This document shows, piece after piece, positions 21,834 through 31,813 of a stretch of DNA of 64,000 bases. The stretch is from Closterium sp. NIES-65 (lineage: Eukaryota > Streptophyta > Zygnematophyceae > Desmidiales > Closteriaceae). The stretch's first letter is position 1; each line of letters starts with the position of its first letter. The position numbers were made by a program, and so were the translations under genes. The stretch lies in NCBI GenBank assembly GCA_948144175.1, contig CANXME010000106.1, positions 1,364,001-1,428,000 of the forward strand. The letters are read 5' to 3'. Under the pieces are notes generated by a model that saw only the letters and a list, made by a program, of their open reading frames with translations, did not search any database and was not told the DNA's origin.

Positions 21834-21964
21834 GTGTCAGAACATATAGCTTTTACATCTGTGTATGTTGTAGTGGGGTAGCCCATAAGGGGTACAACCC
21901 AATTAGGGTTAGTACTTGTACCCAACTGTTTCATAGTTCATTTATTCTCGTTCCAATTCCGACA
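21834..21964 (+). repeat. 3' LTR of element D (131 bp)
   Basis: Begins TGTCAGAACATATAGC, ends CAATTCCGACA, and holds the core GTAGTGGGGTAGCCCATAAG. The purine tract CGATGGGGGTG precedes it. TAACA follows. Confidence 0.9.
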
Positions 21965-23980
21965 TAACAAGACGAAGCTGACCACGCTGCAGCAAGTCTC
22001 GAGCAAGGAAGTAGTGCAGAGTGAGGTGCTTCGTCCTGTGCTCCACTCTGTGCTTCTGACACAAGGCAATCATGGCCCTGGAGGAGAACGAGGCGCCTCT
22101 CCCAAGTCGGTACGCAGGTAGGTGAGCTAGCGTAACTCCTGTGCAGCCATGGCCCCTGCATACATCTCAACCTCACAACTGGAGCTGAGAGCAGAAGACG
22201 AGCGGGTAGACCGCCACGAAACAGAGCTAGAGGAAAGGCTGAAGGTGTAACCCTGTGACGACCGCTGCAGAGCCTGGTCGTCAGCCCAAGAAGCGTCAGC
22301 GTGACGTGTGAGGACAACTAGACCCTGTCCTCCAAGCACAAGCCCCATGTCCGACATACTGCACAAGTAGCGCATCACCCTCTTTGCTGCAGCCATGTGC
22401 TCTAGTCGGTGTCTCCTGGGCGCAATGTAGCGTGCCAGGATGCTAAGAGGGTAAGCAAGGTCAGGTCGAGTGCATGTCATGAGGTACAAGAGGTAGCCCA
22501 CAAGCTCTGGATACTGGCCACTCGGCTCTACGGACTTATCTGAAGGCAGAGCGGAGAGTGAGTGACCAGTAGGCACAGGAATGGCCGTTGGCAAGGAGAA
22601 GTGGAAATCAAAGCGTTGAAGGACCCGCTGCATTATGTGTGGCTAAGTCAAGGTGATCGTGCGGCGTGCTCTATCCCGGGTGATCTGCAAGCCAAGATAG
22701 CTGCGCAGCTTACCTAGGTCTGTGCACGTGTGTCTCTTCTGCAACTCGGACTTCACGTGGGCCAATCCAGTAGTCTAAGCTGTGGCAAAGGCCAAGTCGT
22801 CGACGTACACGAGGATGTAGAACGGTGGCAGCGAAGTGTCGGTGCGTAGAAACAACGACGAGCCAGCAGTAGAAGGAGCAAACCCAAGAGCTGCAAGAGT
22901 CGTCCTGAATGTTTCGTGCCACTCGTGAGGCATCCGGCAGAGACCGTAGAGTGGCCGCCAAAGACTCCATTAGGTACCTGCAAGAAACAACCTAGTGAAG
23001 CCAGGCGGGCGGCGCAGCCAGATCTCGTGCAGGCTGCCCTGTAGGAAAGCAGTGCCGAAGTCAAGAGAGTGAAGCTCGTAGTCACGCTGAGTGGCAACGT
23101 GCAGCAGTACCCGAAGAGTGGTCATCTTTGGGGTATGGGAGAGGTCTGGAAGAATTCAACTCCCTATCGCTGACTGAGTCCTCGTGTAACGCGCCTTGAA
23201 GACAAGCGGAGAACCTGGCGGCCGCTTTACCCTGAAAATCCACATGCCACTGACGATGTTCGCCCCAGGTGGGGGAACCTCGTCGACGTAAGTGCCAGTG
23301 GACTTCCACGATTCCATCTCTGCGACCATGGCTGACAGCCAGTGAGAGGAGTAGGGTCCCTCTATCGCCTCTGCGTAAGAGCGCGGATCGGGATGTCTGG
23401 TGCATCCGGGATTCCCTCACATGCCATCCGCATGGACACGAGATGAGGTACAGCAGCTGCAAAGCACTCAAAGTCCTTCTGTCAGTCCTGAAGGACGTCC
23501 GTGCGAAGAGCACACTCACCCCCGACGGACGGAGGACAGACACAGTCTGACTCAACAAGAAGACTAGCGGCGTAGTCGAGACGACAGCGAGCAGCAAAGT
23601 CGACAAGCTCAGCAACTAAGGGAGGCGCAGCAGTGGACTCAAAGGAAGGGTTAGTGACAAGAGTAGCTAGCAGACGCATGACAGTAGAACTAGCAGCATG
23701 AAGGGAGTCAGACTCCGGGTCCGGACCGTCAGCAAGGGAGGACACAGGAGGAGAGGGCAGAGGGACGCAAAGTGGAACAGAGCAAGGACAAAGTACCATC
23801 TCGTGCATGCCGAGAACAGGAGGAGGACGCTGGCGTGGAACATGACGACCAGTGCAAACAGGGCGAACACGCAATGCAGGACGAGACGGAGGCTCACGAC
23901 GCTCTGAAAGACCTCCGGGCTGCTCAGTGTAGGGAGGACGCGCATGCAGTGGGGAGGCTGGCTGTAACTGTGGCTGGGAC
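21965..23980 (-). CDS. element E RT and RNase H region
   Basis: Copia RT and RNase H in pieces on the minus strand. RNase H motifs: HADASWADDQALQRSSQGYT and CEVEMYAGAMAAQELR (22127-22320). RT end: TCTRPDLAYPLSILARY near 22440-22480. The acidic YVDD box lies near 22795-22815. The broken frames make this a fossil. Confidence 0.82.
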
Positions 23981-24469
23981 TGGTCACGCGGTGGATACAG
24001 TAAATGAGTAGTAAGGTCAGTAGAGGGCGGTAGACCAAGAACCTCCTGAAGCAGGGGAACGAAGTACGGTCGCGGTCGCTCAGCGCCACCAGAACCAGCA
24101 CCGACAGCACCAGTACCTCCCGCAGCTCCAGCTCCTGTAGCACCTCCAGCTCCAGCTCCAGTAGCACCTCCAGCTCGAGCTGCACCGCTAGCAGCTCCAG
24201 CTCCAGCAGCACCTCCTGGTCTAGTAGCTCTAGCAGCTCCAGCTCCAGCAGCACCCCGAGAAGCTCAAGCAGCACCCTCAGCCCCAGCAGCACCAGTACC
24301 TCCGATAAGAGCACCTCCGGGACCAGGGACTCCAGCACCTCGTGCAGCTTCAGCTCCACCAGCACCACTCTGAAGGCTCCAGTGCCAAGAAAACCACTTG
24401 CGCAGCTGCAATGGAGAGAGCGTCTCCCGACAGGACAAGACACTCGGAGGACCTCCAGAAGACAAAGTA

Positions 24470-24605
24470 CCCCCAGACGTAGCATGCTCAGACTCAGCAC
24501 CCCCAGGCTCAGCACCCCCAGGCTCAACACCCCCAGGCTTCGCACGCTCAAGCTCAGCACTCCCACGCCCTTCACCAGCACGCGCAACACACCCAAACGC
24601 AGCAC
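24470..24605 (-). repeat. pentapeptide-coding repeats in pol spacer (E)
   Basis: A block of 15-base units reading G-G-A/V-E-P on the coding strand, in the integrase-RT spacer, homologous to the blocks in B, D and S. Confidence 0.7.
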
Positions 24606-24699
24606 CTGGAGCAGCACCAGAGTGGACAGCTACCTTGACAGGCTCGACTGGATCTACTTGGGACACACCTAAGGGAGCATGACCTTGAGAGGGGAGGGG

Positions 24700-25900
24700 G
24701 TCTACCGGAGGACGACCAGGTGCGAGGAAGAGCGGTAGGGGAGGGAGAGGGGCAGTGCGGTAGGGGAAGAGACGGTAAAAGGGAACCGGCTCGTCAAACG
24801 TGACGTCCTGAGAGCGCTAAACACGGCACAATGCGGGGTGGTAAAATTGCCAGCCAGGCGCATCAGGGACAAAGCCAAGGAATACACAGGGAACGGCGCG
24901 GGGGGAGAGCTTGCCCGCGGACGTATCGCGTACAAAGGCTCGACATCCCCAGACCCAGATCACCGACGCATCGCCAACCTTCCTGAGACGGTAAAAGGGA
25001 ATTGACTCGTCAAACGTGACGTCCTGAGAGGGCAGGACACGGCGCAAGGTGGGGTGGTAAAACTGCCAATCAGGCGCGTTAGGGACAAAGCCAAGGATGA
25101 CACAAGGAACGGCGCGGGAGGAGAGCTTGTCTGCGGACGTATTGCGGACAAAGGCTCGACATCCCAAGACCCGGAACATCAACGCATCTCCAACCTCCCC
25201 CATCCAACGCTGTGTGGGCGAGGTCTCCGGAAAGGAGACACGTGGCCAGAGGTTGAGCTGATGCGCAGCGTACTGGACTGCAAACGGCCACAGAAAATGG
25301 GAGCAGCCGCATGGATCATGGAGGTACGAACGACCTCCATGACTAAGCCAATGTGGCGCTCAGCAACCCCATTCTGCTGCGGAGAGGCAAGAAGCGTCAA
25401 CGTCTGGAGAATGCCCTCCGCACGACAAAAGGCCTTCAAGAGGTTGGAGGAAAACTCACCACCTCTTTTTGAGTGCAGACGCAGGACGGGAAGGTCCGTG
25501 TCGAACTGCTTACGGAGCTGGAGACAAACAGCGCGGATCCAAGGGATCCGAACATTAGGGGCCTCCCCCTTGTGGCGCAAGGGGAAGACCGTGGTAACGC
25601 GTGAAGTCATCGACAACCAGTAGAAAGTACCGCTCGTGGCCTTGTCCACGGACACGGGCTGGGCCGCGCACGTTGAGGTGGAGAGTCTGCAGGGGAGGCT
25701 CTATTCGGGGGAATGAGGAGGAGTGAGGAGTGCTGCCACCCCTCGACACAGGGAAGGCAAGGAGGGGCAGGAGAGGGTGGGAGGGGAGGCAGAGACCTGG
25801 GAAGACCAGAGACAAGGAGACGGGAGTGCATACCGCGGAGGCGTGCCACAGAGGGGTGACCAAGGCAGTGGTGCGAAAGGAGCATCTGGTGCGACAGGTT
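24700..25900 (-). CDS. element E integrase region with internal duplication
   Basis: Copia integrase motifs on the minus strand: LHSKRGGEFSSNLLK, ASPQQNGVAERHIGLV, then SADKLSSRAVPCVILGF and WQFYHPTLRRVLPSQDVTFD. A 216-base unit (72 codons) of the C-terminal part occurs twice in tandem, about 24771-24986 and 24987-25202. The copies have diverged, so the duplication is not recent. Confidence 0.82.
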
Positions 25901-26449
25901 GCGACACGAGTAGAGTGACGCAAGCTGACCTTACACAGACACATCTACCTGAGGAGGCGCAGTATTTAGTGTGTACAGACTCGACCCAGGCCAACGGGTG
26001 AACGTGGCCAGGTGGCGGCCGGTCCGGGAGCACGTACAAATCGCCACACGCTGTCGTCCAGGGGTGAAGGTGCCAACCCCCGCATCCTGGAGGACAGCAG
26101 TGCTCACCAATTTCGTAGAGAACGAGGGGAGGTGAAGACCTGACAGTGACCCACACGGGACTGCCGGACAAGGCAGAATAGTGGAGGAACGTGCAAGGAC
26201 TGGACCCCCAGAGGGGTCACCCAAAGAGACTGCATCACATGCAGAGAGCGGTGTGGCTGTGGTACTGTCGCGAAAGAAACAGCGGGAAGCACCTGAGTCA
26301 AGGGTGAAGGTGTGCAGAGCTGCAGCAGGCACAGTACTAAAGAGAGCAGAATCACCAGTACTTGAGAGAGCAGACTCACAAGCACCTAGAGCAGCAGCCT
26401 CTATACCTGGGTCGGGCGGCACACACAGGTAACAGTCACCCTCTGCACG

Positions 26450-26880
26450 TCTTTGAGACGCCCAACGCTGAGCAAACCACTCACGTAGCTGCTGGGGCAT
26501 AAGGGTCTCACGTGGACACCGCTGCAGCTGCACCGGGCCACCTCCAGAAACTCCCATCTGAGTAGCTGCACCGCGACTGCCTCTACGACCACTACGCTGA
26601 GATGCCCAACGCAAAGCAAACCACTCACGAAGCTGCTGGGGTATAAGGGTCTCACGTGGACGCCGCTGCAGCTGCATCTGGCCACTGCCAGAACCTCCCA
26701 ACTAAGTAGCTACACCGCGGTTGCCACTACAACCAGTACGCTGAAAATCCCAACGTTGAGCAAACCAATAACGAAGGTGCTGGGGTGTAAGGATCTCACG
26801 CGGACGCCGCTGCAGCTGCATCTGGCCACCGCCAGAAACTCCCCACCAAACAACTCCACAGCGACTGCTACGACGGCCGC
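26450..26880 (-). repeat. 144-bp tandem triplication in gag of element E
   Basis: Three units of 144 bp (48 codons), with anchors GCAAACC at 26472, 26616 and 26760. On the coding strand each unit reads LREWFAQRWASQR followed by a Gly-rich part and VQLQRCPRETLMPQQ. In sister elements the segment before the Cys/His motif occurs once. Confidence 0.85.
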
Positions 26881-27019
26881 CATCACTCCCACTGCTGTCG
26901 CCACCGTCGCCACCACTCCCACCGCTGCCGTGAAGAGGAGTCATGCGACCAGCAGGGCAGCACGTAGGGAAGGAAGGGCAGCGAGGAGGCACTAGGGTAG
27001 GTTGGGGCGGTGCACGGTC

Positions 27020-28140
27020 AAGGAAGGGCGGCGCGCGGCCGGAGGAGGGCTGAGTGCGGCAGAGCAGGGCGGCGCATGGCCAGAGCAGGGCGGCGCGCGG
27101 CTAGAGCAGGGCGGCGCGCGGCCAGAGCTGGGCGGCGTGCGGCTAGAGCAGGGCGGCGTGTGGCCAGAGCAGAGCGGCGCGCGGCTAGTAGCAGGTAGTA
27201 GCTCCTAGGGAAGAAGCACCAAGAGCTCTTTTTACATATATATATATATATTTATTTATATATTTATCTATTTATTTAATTTAGTGTTTAGCACGGCCCA
27301 CAGGGCGCTGCAAAGGCGGCTCGGGCAGGGCAGAGCAGGGCGCTAGCGCGCGCAGGGCAGGGCGCTGGCGGGTTGGCAGGGCAGGGCGCTTGCGTGGGCA
27401 GCAGCGCGCACGGGCAGGGTGGTGCTGGGCAGCGCGTGCAGGCCCACGGCGGGCGCAAAACGCAGGCACGGCGGGCGCAAGGGGCGGGCCCGCGGCGGGC
27501 GTAGCGGACAGGTGCGGCGGCACGAAGGCAGGGCCCGCGGCGGGCCTAACGGGCGGGTGCGGCAGCGGGCGTAACGGGCAGGCGCGGCGGGGCGAAGGGA
27601 GGGCCCGCGGCTGGCCTAATGGGCAGGCGGTAGGGCGCGACGCGCAGGGCAGCAAGGCGCTACGCGCGGGCTGGAGAAGAGCGCGACGCGCGGGGCAGCA
27701 AAGTGCGACGCGCGGGCTCCAGCAGGGCGCGACGCGCAGGGCAGCAGGGCACGGGGCAGGGCAGGGCGTGCGCGAGGCAGCGCGATGCGGGCCAGGGCAG
27801 GGCGTGCGCAATGCAGCCCGACGCGGGGCAGGGCTGGGCTTGCGTGATGCAGCGCAACACGGGGCAGGGCAGGGCGTGCGCGGGGCAGCGCGACGCGGGG
27901 CAGGGCAGGGCGTGCGCGGGGCAGCGCGACGCGGGGGAGGGCAGGGCGTGCGCGGGGCAGTGCGACGCGGGGCAGGGCAGGGCGTGCGCGGGGCAGCGCG
28001 ACGCGGGGCAGGGCAGGGCGTGCGCGAGGCAGCGTGACACGGGGCAGGGCAGGGCGTGCGCGAGGCAGCGCAACGCGGGGCAGGGCAGGGCGTGCACGGG
28101 CAGTGTGACGCAAGGCAGGGCAGGGCAAGGCGCGCACTCA
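27020..28140. repeat. minisatellite leader of element E
   Basis: 27020-27200: imperfect units of about 23 bp near AGAGCAGGGCGGCGCGCGGCT. 27229-27290: AT-rich (TA)n/TTTA run. 27760-28130: about ten units of 36 bp, each including GGGGCAGGGCAGGGCGTGCG. The 36-base period keeps all frames open on both strands, which explains the long Arg/Ala/Gly or Cys/Pro frames seen there. Confidence 0.88.
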
Positions 28141-28253
28141 CAGCGCAGCGTAGGACAGGGCGTGGGGTAACGGGGTAACCGCAGTCGGTAACTAAGTAAT
28201 GGTGGGCCCGAAAAAAAAAAAACGGTTCTAAACTAGGACCTGCTCTGAAACCA

Positions 28254-28384
28254 TGTCAAAATAACGAACAGGGATGAATGAATTAGCAGCAAGATGGGTA
28301 CAAGTAGGAAACCCTAATTTAGGTTGTACCCCATATGGGCTACCCCACTATAGCCTAAACAACAAGCAGCATATATGTTTGACA
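28254..28384 (-). repeat. 5' LTR of element E (131 bp)
   Basis: On the minus strand it starts TGTCAAACATATATGC and ends GTTATTTTGACA. The PBS TGGTTTCAGAGCAGG follows at 28253. AAGCG at 28385-28389 matches the duplication at 15335-15339. Confidence 0.92.
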
Positions 28385-28578
28385 AAGCGGGTCGCGGAAT
28401 GCGGAGACGAAGGGATGGGGATGAGGGGCAGCAATGGGAAGTGGGGAAACGGAGGTGAGAACCTGTGCGGGAAGGGGGTGAGATCAATTTGCGCGTGGAA
28501 TTTGCTAGATCTTTGAGAATTGAATAGAAGACTCTTCCGCGGAAGGGGGTCCGCCGTGTCTTCCACCACTTCCGCCAT
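28385..28578 (-). pseudogene. candidate host ORF, 5' part, split by element E
   Basis: Minus-strand frame beginning MAEVVEDTADPLPRKSLLF at 28578 in a fair start context (GGCGATGGCG) and open up to the E insertion site. It runs in the same frame as 15172-15339 on the other side of E. After 35 or so charged residues the sequence becomes Pro/Phe/Leu rich. I recognise no family. Element F begins only 18 bases upstream of the start codon, so any promoter is displaced. Confidence 0.38.
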
Positions 28579-28596
28579 CGCCGCGGGGGGCTCAGC

Positions 28597-29962
28597 TGTC
28601 AGAATATAATGCTTGTCTAGTCGGTAGTGGGGTACTCAATAGTAAGTATAACCCTTTTAGGGCTTGCTATTTGTACCTCCCTCCTTTCTAGTCAAAACGC
28701 TCTTCTCCTCTTTTGCCTATTCTCTCTTGTCTAGCTAGTTAAACCCTATCTATGGCTCCTTCATTCTAGCTACTGTGTCTGACATGCTATCAGAGCAAGT
28801 ACGCTCCTGGCCTATGGGCCCACTTGCTTCCGCTGCTATCCTGTCTGTCACGCGCCCTGTAGCATGCGACGTTTATTCTTCCCGCCACGCGCTCGGGGCG
28901 CATGGCGGTTCTCTGCCCGCCGCGTGCTCAGGGCGCGCGGCGGTTTTCTGCCCGCCGTGCGCCCCGTGGCGTGTGGCGGTTTACCGCCGCGCGTCCTTCC
29001 CCTTCGACCGTCGCGTCACCCCAGGGACCCGCGCGTCCCTCCTAGTCGACCAACGCGCCGCCCCCGGAGAACCGCGCTTCCCCCCCATCGACCATCGCTT
29101 CCTCCTAGGGACCCGCGCGCGACCCCCGCGATCCCGTCGCGTTGCCCTAGGGACCCGCGCGCGGCCCCCGCCATCCCGGCGCGCCACCCCGTGGGACCCG
29201 TGCGCCACCCCCGTGGACCCGCGCGTCGCTCTGCGGCCACCCCTCCCAGCACACCTGAGTTTGCTTACCGCACACCCGAGTTTGCTTCCCGCACGCTTGT
29301 GCACGCTTCGCGCACACCTGAGCTCGCTTACCGCACACTCAGGGTATGGGGGTGACGGGTATGGGGGTGGCGGGTGTGTGAGCCGTCCCCTGCTCCTCCT
29401 CCTTCTCCTCCGTCTTCCACTGCTGCAGCTGCCGCTGAGGGGGGTGGGTGTGTGGGAGCCGAGGGAGTGGTGCTAGGGGGATGACGTGGGAGTGGAGCTC
29501 GGGGTACAGCAGGGGGTGTGTGAAAAGGGGTGGGACAGTTCGGGGAGGTAGACGTCGTGTCGCCAGCAGCGCCAGTAGTCCGGAGGCTACAGTCTCCGGT
29601 AGTCGCCAGTCGCCCGTGGGTCAGTTGCTCCAGCCTTGGCGTAGTCCGAGCCATTTTCTTTGGTAGCCACTGAGCCAGCTGCTCCTGTGACAGCTTCCGC
29701 TGTCGCCTCCCATCTCCTCTCCTCTAACAGTCCCTCCTCCTCCTCACTTGCCCTTTGTGAATGCCTCTAGGTTCGCTTGTACTTGTGAACCTGCTCTGTG
29801 ACTACTTGCTGTGCTGATTATACCCCACTTTGACTATGGGGGCGTGTCAAAATATAATGTTTGTCTGGTCTATGGTGGGGTACTCAATAGTGAGTATAAC
29901 CCTTTTAGGGCTTGCTATTTGTACCTCCCTCCTTTCTAGTCAAAACCCTCTTCTCCTCTTTT
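28597..29962 (+). mobile_element. non-autonomous copia-type element F
   Basis: 5' LTR 28597-28784 (188 bp, TGTCAGAATATAATGC...GTGTCTGACA) is followed directly by PBS TGCTATCAGAGCAAG. The interior (28800-29844, about 1.05 kb) has no gag or pol that I recognise. It holds GC-rich imperfect repeats (about 28860-29240). A purine tract CTATGGGGGCG then meets a 3' LTR at 29845, of which about 118 bases remain before element H. With no coding capacity and complete priming sites, it reads as a small non-autonomous (LARD/TRIM-like) element. Confidence 0.72.
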
Positions 29963-31114
29963 GTTGTTCAAGATCCGTCACTTTGAGAGCTTACGACGAA
30001 CTCATTACTCAATTAAACGCAAATCCGCTCGGCAGGAAGTTGCGCCTTAAGCTTATCTACCATCTCCAAGTTGAATCAGTCATTAAGATGGTCTAGAGAG
30101 TGAGAACCATATGAAAACGTCCAGCAGCCGCATAACTAGTATGGTGGAGGAAGTACAAACATTAGGGCATAGGAAGTTGGAGTTGGGAACCTCCAAGAGA
30201 ACCATGAGAGGGAAGGGGTTCTTCAAGAGCTAGGGAAGGATGGTAGGAACCTTCCTAGCAGCAAGGATGCAACCCTCATCATGAGGTCCTTGAGGTGTCA
30301 CATGCAAAATCCAATCTAGTTGGATTTTGCCTAGGTGTTGCAACATTTGCAACCCATGCTAGAAACTTCTAGCCACCCCAATCCAAAAGTCAAAGTTGCC
30401 TTCCCTAACCACCCAACCAAAGATCCCTTTATAGTCATGTCCCAAGTAATCACCCAAATTAGATATATCCCCAAAAGGTAATAAGAAATCCAAGTCTTGG
30501 AAATCTTGTTACTTGAGCGATCTTGGTCGGAATAAGGTGATCTTGGTATCGTTGGAAAGCTCTGGATTTCTCCTGCACGATCAAGCATTTGAACATGGAG
30601 AAAAACACAGAGATGAAAATATCCAACAGCCATGCACAATGACATATGCTTATGCAAATCATGCAAGCACAAATAGCACGAGCACTCGGCAAGACGTTAG
30701 GATGACATGCACTCAGAATGACGTGCATCCAAAAAACTCCCCCTCAGACTAATGGACTGCATGCACACACACTCACACAAATGCAAACTCTCATGCACAC
30801 AATCACACATGCACTCACGACACTGCTGCCCACACTATTGCAATGCCATGCCACACATCTTAGCACACTTCCAATGTGCGCTCTCGGGAAGTCTCTTGGT
30901 GAGAAAATCTGCCGCCTGCTTGCTAGCCTTCACATGGTGAAGCTCAACAATCCTCTCCTTCACCATCTGCCTCACCCAGTACCACTTAATCTTCATGTGC
31001 TTGTTCAGCCCATTCAGGATAGGATTATTGGCCATGCCAATAGCAACCTCGCTGTGGGAGAAAAGTGGTGTAGGTCCCTCCTGTTCAGCTCCCATGTCCT
31101 CCAGCAGCTTCCTC
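29962..31114 (-). mobile_element. 3' end of a different copia element (H)
   Basis: 30835-31095 reads on the minus strand as the end of copia RNase H: SEVAIGMANNPILNGLNKHM, MKIKWYWVRQMVKERIVELH and ASKQAADFLTKRLPESAHW. A purine tract GAGGGGGAG lies near 30735-30748. The segment from about 29962 to 30727 has TG...CA ends and a minus-strand TATA-like box (CTATAAAGG near 30427-30436), so it is probably the 3' LTR. Element G cuts the 5' side at 31115. A broken fragment of another family. Confidence 0.68.
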
Positions 31115-31240
31115 TGTCAAACTCATATGCTATAGTCTGTGTAGGCTGTAGTGGGGTAGACAATATGGGGTACAACACTTTTAGGTTTTCCTACTTGTAA
31201 CCACCTGCTTGCTAGTTCATCCATTCCTCATTTCTTCACA
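31115..31240 (+). repeat. 5' LTR of element G (126 bp)
   Basis: Begins TGTCAAACTCATATGC and ends CATTTCTTCACA. It has the same length as the LTR of element I and is close to it in sequence, so the two belong to one subfamily. Confidence 0.88.
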
Positions 31241-31369
31241 TGGTATAGAGCAAGTTCCCTAGTGGGAACGCTTCTTAAGGCCCACCACTGAAATCGATTT
31301 TTTTTTATTTTTTTCCGACCGGAGCGCAAGTCGCCCCTGCCCAAGGCGCGCCCCGTGGGCCGCCCTCTC

Positions 31370-31740
31370 GTCGCGTCCCCTGCCCTTAGCGGCCTGTCGC
31401 GCCCTCCTAGAGGCCCCTCTCACGGCCCCTCGCGCCACCCTTAGCGGCCCCGTCACCACCCCTAGCGGCCCCCTCGCCACCCTATACGGCCCCGTTGCCG
31501 TCCTTTGCGGCCCCGTCACCGCCCTTCTAGACCCTTCGCGGCCCCTTTGCGGCCCCGTCGCCGCTCCTTTCCGACCCCGTTGCCGCCCTTCCAGGCCCCT
31601 TGCGGCCCCTTTGCGGCCCCGTCGCCGCCCCTATCAGCCCCGTAGCCGCCCTTCGCGGCCCCGTCGCCGCCCCTATTGGCCCCGTCGCCTCCCTTCGCAG
31701 CCCCGTCGACTCCCTTTGCCTCACCGCTTGCCGCCCCCTA
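31370..31740. repeat. minisatellite leader of element G
   Basis: Imperfect units near GCGGCCCCGTCGCCGCCC fill most of the leader, close to those of element D but with other lengths and order. Confidence 0.8.
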
Positions 31741-31813
31741 CCTACCAGCCTTGGTGAGAGCACTGCCGAGCCACGCCTGCTACTGCTGCCCCTAGCCTGC
31801 TGCCACTGCTGTC

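Larger units (their letters stand above)
15835..21964 (+). mobile_element. Ty1/copia retrotransposon D, nested in E
   Basis: Plus-strand copia element inserted in the RNase H end of E. AAACA (15830-15834) and TAACA (21965-21969) flank it, a 5-bp target duplication with one mismatch. Recognisable parts: a doubled LTR-plus-leader start (15835-16316), repeat leader to about 17200, an inverted pol piece of the same lineage (17245-18190), gag C-terminal part and protease 18200-18900, integrase about 19130-20100, pentapeptide repeats 20225-20440, pol N-terminal part about 20800-21200, RNase H tail 21210-21635, 3' UTR and 3' LTR. Broken, with several breaks. The LTRs differ by roughly 10%. Confidence 0.9.
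15340..28384 (-). mobile_element. Ty1/copia retrotransposon E, with element D nested inside
   Basis: Both LTRs are present (15340-15470 and 28254-28384, 131 bp each). AAGCG flanks both ends (15335-15339 and 28385-28389), so the borders are secure. Parts on the minus strand: 5' LTR, PBS 28236-28253, repeat leader 26990-28235, triplicated gag piece 26450-26880, protease about 25930-26450, integrase 24700-25900, spacer 24000-24680, pol N-terminal part about 23480-23980, RT about 22450-23450, RNase H 21965-22450, 3' UTR 15471-15834. Element D splits it at 15834/21965. The two LTRs differ at about 13 of 131 sites, so it is old. It is broken, with many breaks. Confidence 0.92.

Noticed and set aside
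27281-28170. Long frames of Cys/Pro/Ala (-) and Gly/Arg (+) composition
   Set aside because: They lie on a 36-bp tandem repeat in the leader of element E; the period keeps all frames open on both strands.
28775-29476. 233-codon plus-strand frame inside element F
   Set aside because: Arg/Pro/Ala-rich over imperfect GC-rich repeats; it begins in the LTR end, and no gag or host domain is visible.
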